NCBI GenBank assembly: GCA_023653785.1
Contig: JAMKCH010002963.1
Coordinates: 1 to 64,000, forward strand
DNA length: 64,000 nt
Reading direction: 5' to 3'
DNA from: Ophioderma brevispina
Lineage: Eukaryota > Echinodermata > Ophiuroidea > Amphilepidida > Ophiodermatidae
Shown: positions 40,801 through 52,800 of the stretch, in pieces
Position numbering within the stretch: position 1 is the stretch's first letter
Layout of the letters: each line of letters begins with the position of its first letter
Notes under the pieces: model-generated
The model's input: the letters and a program-made list of their open reading frames with translations, nothing else
Told to the model about the DNA's origin: nothing
Databases searched by the model: none
Made by a program: the position numbers and the translations under genes

Positions 40801-43800
40801 AATGAACTGCACTTCACCGGGTTGTATTGAGATGGTTCTGAGTTATCTTTATTGTCTATTTTTAAAGCTAGTGACACTGAATCCAAACACGGTCCTCCAT
40901 CAGGCTATGGGTAGGTTTTGTGTGGCTTTGCCTGATAAAAACCCCTTTCACTTTGGAAGCCTTTCTTTAAAAGGGGGTATTTTGGTTGGAAATGAGGGAT
41001 TTGAGAAATAAGATAGGTGAGTTGCGAAGGGTGAGGCGGGCGGGAAGATGTCCAAGGCTTGCACACAATGAACAATTTTTAAAAACAAACAATGCTAATG
41101 TGGATGTATCCTATCTTGATGATTTTATCAGATGATGTTATATTTGTACCTATGACAATATGATCAAACTATTCTTACGTTATGTTCGCTACTGCTGTAA
41201 ATTGCTCTTCAATATTGCAGTATCAAGCACACCATTTCATATACACGATGTTACCGCCAACGAAAGAGAAGCGGCTTTGCACTTAAACTGAGGCAATGTT
41301 GTATACGAGTGGTCTCATTATGGTAAACAGTTAAAATTTTAGTATTTCAGCCTTTCAATTTAATAGAAAATACTAAGATAAATTCACTTTAAATTACCAA
41401 CTTGAATGGATGGGTCATCGGTATTGGTGATTATTTCTGATGCGATAATTTTAATTCCGTTCTGTGCTGCTCTTTGTCTGAAGTTTCCAGAAATCTGTCA
41501 TAAAAATGAAAGAGAGCGACACAGACAGCCAAGTAGCGGTAGAGAGTGGATGGAGAGGAGAAAAGGAGAGACGCAATGAGGAAGATCAGACAGATGAGAC
41601 GAGATAGAACGATCAAAGGTAAAGGACGAGAGAAACGAATACAGAGAGACAGGTGGAGCGAGAAAACGGGGAGAGAGGGTAGAGGAAATCAAACGGAGAA
41701 AGATTTGTCTATAGAGCATAACCTTGATTTTTTTACAAATGTACTTAAAAGTTTCTCTGTTCACAACGCGTGTGTGTGATTAGACACTTGCACAGTTTCA
41801 ATTTTTTTTTCCAAAATGATTTGTTAGAAACATAACCGAGACTAATTATTTAAAAAGAGTTTCGTATAAACACGTTTTCTACTCATCAACAGTTATCATG
41901 CTCAACGAAAGGCTCAAATTCATAGCAATTATTTCTCTTACTGTTTGAAAGACACAGCAGGAGGATGAATCAAGCCCACTATCGCCATCCATAATGCGCA
42001 TGACAGCGATAACCATCACATTCAAACCCGACCCAGTGGAACCATACGGAAAAACATGGGATCAGGGTCTTGCGATCCGATACGACTGGTGAGTATGTAG
42101 GCACCGTAAGACAGCTTGAAACAACCAAAAACAAAGTATTATATACATACTGCCCAATTACTTGCAACGATCACCGATTTACGGCTTGCTGTAGTTTTCG
42201 CACGTAACTGAACAGGGGACAAGTGCACTTAGGCCAGGCTCCTTCGTTTCGTTATAAGCCCCGATATTATACGGCCAGTCCATACACTGAAGTCCAATGT
42301 TTGGTCAGGGCAAACATTATGATAAATTTCAAATTTCCATTTAAGACATAATTTATCAACATTTTATGGCTCTTCATTTAGAGATTTAGAAAGGGTTTTA
42401 GATTTCAGACGCCCACCCTGTTTTGGGCTCCGACATCGTCCTGCTACAACCTATTTTATTTGATGGTGTGGGTCCTTTTATTCTCCCTCTCCCCCTTTTT
42501 TAAGTAAAACAAATGAGCTCTATACTTCGCCGGTTTTGCCTTGGTTGACCGGATCATGTGTTTTTTATGTCCAATGCAATATAGGCATGAACCAAGCAGT
42601 TATCTAATTATACGGCTGACGGATGCTGCCAAGATAGGATTACACCTTCCCTTTTGAAACTTTTGACTCTGCAAGTCCTGGTTTGATGCTAGCTACCATG
42701 AGCATGAAGGAAGGCATCCCTAGAAGCCCTACAGAGAATGGGAGGAAATTATCTTCTGTGGGAGCCAAGTTTGACCTTGGGACTTTCACCGCAAGGTCAT
42801 GAGACCTGACTGAGCGCCTAAGGCGAGGAATCAACAAAAGCAGCTCAGGTGACACTGGTGAAGGATATCTGGTGCTTTGTCATAAAACATGTTGTTTGTC
42901 TTGAACCACAATCAACATAATCGCTATACACCCTGTGGGCAGAAATACATTCCAAAAGGTGGTTAGGTAACCAGTTCCAAAATAACCAAACGTAAACCAC
43001 ATTAAAGGGACAGAGGAGATTTTTTTAGGATACAATTTCTCATCAAATTTCACTGGATCGTTTTTGTAGACCCACCATACCGAGAACGTTTCGAAGGTTT
43101 ATTGGACAAACAGTGCAAAAGAAAACCGCAAACCTTGTTTTTGACTTGCCTGCTATCTTAATCGTCCCCTAGAAAACCAACTTTGACTTCTGTCGTGCAA
43201 GACAGAAACTATCATCATCTTATTACCTAAAGACGGGCGTATTCGGCTTATTCACTTTCAGTTGTGATCTAATACATTGGTAAAGCATTCCAAATATGTA
43301 AAAAACACCGGAGTTCGAGAAAAATTGGGACCTTCTTTCCTGGAAATCTCCTCATGTCGCTTTAATTTAAAACTACATTTTTTTGATGAACCATACTTCC
43401 AAACTATCAAAGTATCAATAAAATGTCCTAAAGATGGGCGATTTACACAGCGCATCGGAATTTAAAATTGGTTGTACCTGAACAAACGAATTCCATAAGT
43501 GGTTAAGCGTGTGCTGTTGGTAAGGTAGACGTTGAGCATCCACGCTCGAGTATCATGGTCTTGATCACAGATAGGTTGTATACTCAGCGATACATGGGCA
43601 TCTACTAGCGAAGCCCCATCACACTTTATAAAGAATAAGAGAGAGATTATGAAGGAGATAATATATAGACTTTGTATCCTTTACTTCCCTAAGGAAAATG
43701 ACTAGCAACCTGACGATCACAACGCAAAAGGGAGGTAGCGTTTAGTGTGTCTTTAGATCTAGGAGCACTTTCCCTAACACAAGGCAGTGTCCTCTCCGCT

Positions 43801-46800
43801 CCGTGATTTTTGGAAAAGTGGCAAAAAATGGCATTTAGAGATTTAAGGTATATATAAACCCCTGAAAAAAAGTTGTAAACTCATGCTAGTGCACAAGTGT
43901 GATTGACATTTTTGGCGAAAATCATTTTTCTATGTAGTATGAAAAAGTACGTCATAACTAACGCATAATGATTATCTATTGCCACTGACAATACGGTCTG
44001 AATTTATGAAATTAGTAGCTTAAATAGGCCTAATTTGGTGTAGATCGATTTTGTTGCACTCAATTGAATTTTCTTTGAGTGCAAGAAACTGGCAATTTCA
44101 AGTCTGAACTGAGCGTAGCTGCAGTATCTAATGTGAAGCCCTACCTATGTTCGGACAGAGACCTGCTGCCAACCGCCTAAATCCCGAGAGAGTTTTCTTA
44201 AGAAAGTCCAACCACTTGATATCTATAAAGAAAGTCGTATTGTGAAGAAACACTTGCTACTCAACCAATAACATCTATTGGTATTGACCTGGTGAGCATC
44301 TCCTTCTTCCCCCTGGAGCCGGCTCCTCATGGGCTGAATGAAGTGACGTAACTCAGTGGGGGCCGTGGGGCACGCTTCCCCCCCCCCCCCCTACACCATA
44401 AATCGGAAGGGATCAAAAAATGGGAAGGAAAAAAATGCAAGAGAATAGAAAAAAAGAGAAAGAAAATGAGGAAAGAAAGGAATGGGAAAAGAAGAGGGAA
44501 TATGGAAGATAGAACAAATCAAGAGGGAGAAAGACAAGAGAAAGGGAAGGGTTGCCGGGCGATATAATACTGTGACTGGTTTAGTACGACAAACGGCTAT
44601 ATCCGCCAACATTCCATCGCATACCTGCTTTATTTTGGGCACGCTCCCCCGCCCCCCCCGACACAAAACCAAAACATCGTGAAGTGGAGCAAAACGTGGA
44701 GGGAAAAAATCAGAAGGAAGAGAAAAGAGAAATAAAAGGAGGGAAAGCGAAGGAGGGGAAAAAGAAGATGGACCGAGGAAGTAAGAAACAAATCAAGAGG
44801 GAAGATACCAGAGAAGGGAAGGGTTGCCTGTGGCGAATAGAATACTGTGACTGTTTAGTAAGACACGCTATAATCCGCCAACATTCCATCGCATACCACC
44901 TGCTTTATTGGGGTTTTTGGTAACATGACTTTCCTCGACCTAGTGACATTTTAAAAAACACTTACGTGTAATTTTATACTCTAGATCTACTACTCTCTGG
45001 ACTAGCTCTCGTTTGTGAAGCAATGGAATACAAATAGTGCTATACAATAAAATAAAAATTCACCCAAGGGCAGTTCTGGTTGGTTAGGTAATCGTTGAAT
45101 CCCTTGTTTACTTTAATGTGAACTATTGGTCAAGGGACAATGACCGCTCCCTATTTCCAAAGTTTCAAAGGTTATGGGGTACTATAAAATCCATTGGCTA
45201 CTCATCCAATTACCTGCATTCACAAGGGCAGGTACATATATGGCAATTGAAGCCCCGTGAGAATCTTCCTCTGGATTTGACTTCTCATGGCTGGGATACA
45301 CTTTTTTCTCAAAAGATTGAGAACCTTCATCGGCCGATCTAATGCAAAATGGGGCTACCTGGAAGCAGATCAGGATACTGCTTTGGTGGTTGTGGAACAG
45401 CACCACAGATAATGGAAGATATATTGGTCTGCCTATTGTTTGGAGCAACATCACAGACAAGAACCTTGTCCGATTCAATGAAGCCGCCATGTAACTCGTC
45501 TCTGCTAAAGCATTTTTGAGAACGCTGTGTTTGGGAACCGACAAGAGGAAGTGGCAATCTCGGGGGGGGGGGGGGACCAAGACTTGGAAAAGGTACGGGT
45601 ATGTGGGTCATAAAATAAGACCCCTTTTTTCGCACTCTCTTTTCAGTCAGCTTGCGCCTTTATTTCATTTAAAATACAATCTTTAAACAATGGTGCTTGT
45701 TCGATTTATGTGTCTTGTGTTCTCTACTTGGATATGAGAGCCTGACAACGTGCACTACCCCTAACCTATCAAGTACCGTGGGAAACAACCCTGCGGTTTT
45801 GCTGGTAGAAGCAATAATGCTGTTGCAAAGCCTCTTTCAATAAACTGTGCTAATATTGATGGTTAAACACTTAAAACGGCGTTTTTTTTGTTTATCATCT
45901 AGGTAATGAAATGGATTAAGGGCTCAAATGTCAGACGAGAATGAGAAAAATACGGTCTTTCATCGTCTGTTATCAAATTCGATACTACTACCGGGGAAAT
46001 CAGGGGGGTCCCAAAGGACATCGGAAACACGCCACCTTTAAAACTCATTCACATAACTTGAACATTGGTTTTGGTTACATGTATACAAAACCATCGTGTT
46101 ACTCCACCATCATTGTCCCCTTAAAATATAGGCTGTGGGACATGTCATTCTATGTGCTGTTTTGTTGTCTCCATGGGGGGCTAGGGGAAAACCAGTGAAA
46201 TTCATAATAAATATTAAACTCATATAATCGTCAGTTCCACAATAAAACTGGCACATTTTTTGAAAAAGAATAAAAAGTCACTTCAATTTCATTTCCCCAA
46301 TATATCAGTGACTAGTGGAGACACAGAGACTTAAGCAAACAATGGAGTTTCAAAGATATTCCATCACCGGCCCGGTATGCGGGTAGAAAAACACTTCAGA
46401 TTCCCTTTCATCTAGTGCAGGACCATTTTATATGTCCGCGACAGCTGAATAGACTTTCAGCTGTTACCGCTCCCAATTTAGACTTGAGTACTTTTTCAGA
46501 CAAAAATACTTAACCTCATTCACAAATAAATAAATATGAGCTTCTATAGTGCTTGTTCAATTAACTTTGGCATGTTTTTCATCATGTATTCGAAAAGGAA
46601 CAAACAGAACAAACATCATGAGAGATGTTGATGGGCAAGCTTTGACCTAACACTTTGTGCGAAACCAAAATCCGTAACTTATGCATAACTCATTTCTATT
46701 CAATTTACCGCGTTTCAGAAGAAAATTCAGTGTCAACGACCTATATATTAATGTACACTGGTTAGTTATTGGTGAGAGAGGAGGGTATTTGGCGCTCAAC

Positions 46801-49800
46801 CCGAATCGTGCAGGTGGTAACACCTGGCTATATAACAATGGCCCCACATACCAGACCCATTGTAATTATCTTTAGCTCATGGTTTTGCTGAAGTCTATAC
46901 TATCCATTGGCTCTGATATTGGGAAAAAAAGAATTTAAACAAAAAAACAATTATTTATTTTTAAGAACATGTGGCCATTTTATGTGCGGGAACACGCAGT
47001 TATTGATTGTAATATTATTTTAATTACACTGGTTTTCCCTTATCCCCTCGATGGGGACAACAGAATTTGTTTATAAACAGTTGTTATTTTGTCCACGCCC
47101 CTTAGTCTAATCTACATCTTATCATGCATGTTTCATTATATATATCGTGTCACATTGTTTCTAGTTCCCATCTATTAGTTTCTTTGCACATTATAACATG
47201 TTTTCTACCAACCCCCATATCTTTCATCACATCTAATATTTCTCTTAGCGTATCAAAATGATTTTCCATTGAACCAAAGTGGTTAATATGCAATATATCG
47301 TTAATCAAATCATGAAAGTATCTTAAATCTTTTTTCCCATAAACATGTACCAATAGATTTCTAGAGTACATAAATATAAATTTCTTTTCAAATTTTTATC
47401 TAAACACCTGGTAAAATATGACATTAGGGTTGTTCCATACTTGTATTTACTCACACACATTTTTGCAATTGCTATAATCCTTATGTATTAAATTGTTTTT
47501 TGTGATATTTCGCTTTAAGAATAGCCAACTAGAACATCAATAGGTTTAATTCAATATTTTGGAACCTAATATTTTATTAGCAATTAAGACCCCCTTTGTC
47601 ACCATCCTCCAGCAGTTCCCAAGACCCCAGTTTAAGCATAATTCAGTTCTTCAGGTCCCCTTTTCAGAACTTTTTGGCCCCAGAGCTGAATTTTAGCAAA
47701 ATTTCACTCCCAAACCTGCAATTGTTCAAAATTTCAGTTCCCAGCCCTACTTTCGGAGACAAAATCCGTTCACAGATAAGCCCCAAGTGTGGGAAATCGG
47801 AGCCGCACAGTACCTACCTGAAAACAAAGTGAGTGCCCCCCCCCCCCCCCCCGGGGACAGATGGGTGGTAGAGCTCTTTTTTCACCCATTTCTAATTTAG
47901 ATTTTATTGTGTAAGTGACCTGACTATCAATCGCCCTGACTTCTTTTCTACTACGTTACTAGTAGAATAACACATCATTATCTCTAATCAACCGGAATCT
48001 ACTCACGATTACATCATGGGTGATTTCAACTTCAATTTGCTCAAATGAAACAGTCCAAAGGTTTAATGAATGTAATGAATCTTTTCTCATGGTTCTCTTT
48101 TATCTCTTTTTAAATGTTTTGCCTTTTTAGTCGTGAGTGAAATCTCTGCCATTGTACTCTTGGCATTTTTAGAAATGACCCGTGGGCTAACTTTTATTCA
48201 GGGTTTTTTTTTTTCATAGATCACTTCCTTACCTTATTTTCTCTGCATTCCAGATACATTACATAAGGTAATTTTCGTGATACTAAATAATTGTTTTTGT
48301 ATATGATTCATCAGACATCCTCAAAAAATGTCATTTCCAATTTCAGTTGATTATGATGTGTACAAAGCGAATTAGTTTGTTTCGCGATGCCCCATAGTCC
48401 ACTTGTTGTAATTTTGTCCTTTTCACCGTAACAAGGAATACACAACTCACGATTTCTGCTAGAGTATATCGAATTTTTCATACTATAACTTGGGCCCATG
48501 GTTCAGATTATATAAACATCTTAATTGAGGTAAATCTGGGACGAGGCCGTGGGATCACGAAATGCCCCTTTAAGAAGCCAAATCAAGCGCCTCCAGAAGA
48601 AATTCCACAGCATAATAACGTGGAAAACCGGTAAGTCCAGCCCTCACGGCAAATGAGGTGTTTTTTTTTTTGGTGACCCTCGCCTAAGGATAACCTTAAA
48701 CGGAGAGAAATGGGCGAGATCAAGGTTACACAAATCAATGTTGCTATCATATTAAGTATAAAATCTGTAGGAATATCAAAAAAGATTGTCAATTTTATTT
48801 TAATTTTCTGATATATGCTTTAAAGCATTGGAAACTATAAATGGTGGTTTTGGGTGAGCCCTATCTAAGAAATCTTCAGTAGATACAAAATGGATATTTT
48901 AGGACAAAGAATATTTGTTGTTCACTTAATGACAAAAAAAGAAATTATTCTCTTAATGAATCCACACCAGTGACGGAGGTTTCAATGAGACAAGACATTG
49001 CCATTAATTTACAATCTGAGATCTCTATAGGATTCACCACAGTAACTAAGTGAGAACCGGTAAGTCCAGCCGTCACCACTGAAATGAATGGGGGGTGGGG
49101 TTTGGGTGACCCTCGCTAAGTAAAACCCTAAAAACTAGAGAAATGGCGAGAATCTGGGTTACAATCATGTTGCTATCATCATTAATACAAAATCTGTAGG
49201 AATATCAAAAAAGATTGTCTTAAAGATGCTTATTTTGATCCGACAACCAATTTTACGTCTTCTTAAGGGAACACCTGGCTGAAAAGTGCTGTGACCCTCC
49301 ATGGTCCCACGGTGCATGCTAGTCTTCACGTGCGTAGCGCGAAAATTTTGGGGATAACTATATACCTTAATTTCATCAGGATTGATTCGGTATAGTATGA
49401 TGATCTTCAAGCAGAATATAACTTTAAGGTGAGATGTTCCATTGAGGAGAAATGACGTTTCTTATCTCGCCCCTTTTGTACAGGAAAATGGAGCAGTCAT
49501 TTAGTGGTGTGAAAGCCATACGAAAAGATTTGTCAGAGGTCACAGGCTAAAAACAATACGCTCGTCCACCACTGACACAGTTTCATTGATTGTACTAGTC
49601 CATACTTGACAATGAATTGCCCTTGTGACCATCTGGGTTCATATTCTACCCAAAAAACCAGGGGTGCAATTTTCGAAATAGCTGTTAGCGAATGAATCTA
49701 CTGAATTGGGTGCCAAGGCATTGGGAAAGAATTTTTTTTTTACTGGCTCATAGTGAAATTTGCCAGAACAAACAAAGCATGCAGAATTACAAATATCACC

Positions 49801-52800
49801 TTGCAAGAACTATCTGAAATGTATTTGCTCCGTCTATAAAAGTGGAAGAGAACCTTTTTTAAATGGACATGAATTTATTGAGAACATTAACTTTTCCATG
49901 AGTGGTTTGAACTGGACTTCTGATCCACTTCTGATGTCTTTTACTCAAGGCGTAACATCATGTCCAAACCTTGATTTCATCCACTGCAAGTCTTGTGTAT
50001 TTGATTATATCATAAAGAACCACCACGGAATGAAAAACTTTGAAACCCGATAGTCCATTTATTTAATGGAAGTGACACCTTATCATCAAGTTGCTTTAAA
50101 CAAGTTGTGTCTGTTTTAATTGTCTTCAATGCATACCTACTTTGTACGTCCAAATAACTTTTATGATAGCAAAGCGTAATAAAACGGTTGTTCAACAGGC
50201 TAAAGAATTGTTGTCGCCGTCTGTGCACGGGCGTAATGTTAATTTGCCGTATTGTAAATTTCAATAGTGTGGCGGGATTCAAATCGCCAATCGGTTCGCT
50301 CAGGGTTGCTAATGACGCATTGATTACCTTGGCAGCATTCTGGCTCAGTGCTTGGTGTTTTTCACAAATTTTTTGCATCTGTTTTCAATCACATGCTGAC
50401 GTGTGGTCAGTTTTTTCCGAAAATTCCCCCCTTTCCCTCCCATGTGGCAATCTTTTTGCATCATATTTTGGGCTGCCTTGGTACTTTTAATTTGAGTTAA
50501 AAACATTCCTTCCCAAATACATTTTGACCTACAACTATTCATATATATATATAGTAATTTGCAGTTCGGTATGAGATCCGCTTTGGGTCCCGATTGGCAA
50601 ATTAAATTGGTAAATAAATAGTGTGCATGTACATATGCAGATTATTGGTAATTGCTGTTTGGTTCAAGATCCGGTTTTCGACTCGATTCGGCAGGATAAA
50701 TGGTAGAACATTATATGGTGTTTATAAAGTATTTGCAGTCGGTACTTAGTCCACTTTGGGTTTCGATTTTGCAGGATAAATTGAAAACATGTATTTTGCA
50801 GATCTGTATCAAGAACGCTGTGGGTCTCGATTTAGCAGGTCCAATTGGCAATCAATTGGGTACTTCAGCGTAATAATAGCATATCGGTATAAGATCCGCT
50901 TTGGGTCCGATTTGGCTGGTACTAAATTTGAATATTATATATGGTATAGAGTTTCGGCAGATCGTACAATTAGAAGTCCGCTTCGGATCTCGATTGGCTG
51001 GTAATTGTTTGCTGTATTTTATGTGGTGTAGTGTGGCCAGCATAATCGATATAAGACGTAAATAGACCGCTTCGGGTCTCGATTGGACTGGTTAAATTTT
51101 GTAATTGTATGTGTATTGTATCCGCAGATCTTTTATAAGATCCGCTTTGGGTCCTCGATTGGCGAAAATTGGTATTTATTTGTAGTACTTTATGTTCAAA
51201 GGGTGATTTTCAGCAGATCGGTATAAGATCCGCTTTGGGTCGCATTTGCCTTGTAATATTTGAATTGTATGTGTATTTTATGCGCCTATCGGTATAAGTC
51301 CTTTTTCGGGGCTTGTTTTGGCAAGCTAGATTTATTATTCATGATTACATTACGGCCGTATTGAAAAGGTATTTCTTTGTAGAAGGTGATGGTTAATGCG
51401 GAAAAATGCCTTGAACTTTTGTACTATTCTGATGTTTTTATATTTATTGTTCAAAGAAGGCCATTAGGAATTTAGACCAAGTGTGGGGTTAGGACGAACT
51501 GGCCTGGCCAATTGACGTCGATGGCAATTGATCCGTTCGTTTGTTCTCTTCCAGGAAATTTCTTCCTAGCCATCATGAGTCTGGATACAGATATGTTGGG
51601 TACCTTAAAAGGCTATAGGGTACATATTTGTCAGACCAGTTAATAAATTTATCAATTCAGGTTGTCATTTCCTGCAATGTAGCAATGATTTGTTTTGATA
51701 GCAATAAATTGACCTTGTGGTCCTGCAAGTGACAGATGCTCAGTTGCAATTCGAGTGTGAAAATGCCTATTTCTTTCTTAGCTCTGTGGACAACTGACTC
51801 GTTAATGTGTCAATCCGCCTCAGAGGGCGTCATAAAACTTGTCCTAACCTTTGAACCACCAAATCAAATTTACACCAAACAAAAACTTGTCAGGATGAGA
51901 TTATGGGCAATATCAAAATTCTTTATCAACAAGACACAATAGTTGCCTGTTGTCTCAGAAAATATCACTTTAAAATCTTGTGTTTTTATTGATCCACAAC
52001 CTTCTAATTGAATCTTATCACCAACTACAAAAACAAGAGATTTCGGACGTCGGCCGTCACATCTCGTTTAACACACTGTTGAAATTCTCCTATAGTAATG
52101 ACAAAACGGAATAAACAAGAAATCTCACGGCGACAACAATTTTGATTGACGCTAATTTGGAGTAATTAAATTCCATTAACTAAACATTCTGTGTAATATT
52201 TTTGCTGACAGTTCATTGCGTGCACATATGATTTTTCATAACAATCTTGTTTCACACACGTCTTTCCGTGGGAAATAGGCATATAGATGGCGCTTATAAC
52301 AACAAATTATGACCTTTGTAGCCTATATGGCAAGAGATTCCCGCAATGGATTTTTCTGATTCTTGGTGTGGTAATAGTTCCTGCATATCTCTACCTATAT
52401 CAGTTTCCAAAATTGTGTCGCCTTGCCATATGTCAAATAGCTGTGTAAAGTACAGGAGAAATTTTTTTTTGTGAGAATACGAATTTCTTTCAATTTGCAA
52501 TGGATCGATGGTAGGACAACCTACAAAGAACGTTTCGAAAGCTTATTGGATCAACCAAGAACATAGAAAAACGCAAAACTTGTCTTGAACTTGCCTGCTA
52601 GCGGGCCACCGCCCATTCATTCATCATTCTTATTCATACAAAACAACCAAAGAATGTAACAGAACACCCAGACCAGTTGGAAATCCCAAATACAGGCGGT
52701 AGAGACGATACAAAATTTAGATATTTACACAAAGCATAAAAACCAATAATACACACACAACACACACCCGCACACACCAACAACGCGCACCACACATTCA

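Noticed and set aside
42860..43020. Hydrophobic minus-strand frame (FGYFGTGYLTTFWNV... to a stop)
   Set aside because: Looked like a transmembrane exon, but there is no good acceptor and it does not match the receptor segment expected between the 43.5 and 42.0 kb exons, which join directly in phase.
45182..45345. Minus frame SADEGSQSFEKKVYPSHEKS... with a GCAG|GTAATT donor
   Set aside because: Plausible exon by eye, but phase and content do not fit the receptor between 62.6 and 43.5 kb, and it abuts a LINE fragment; left uncalled.
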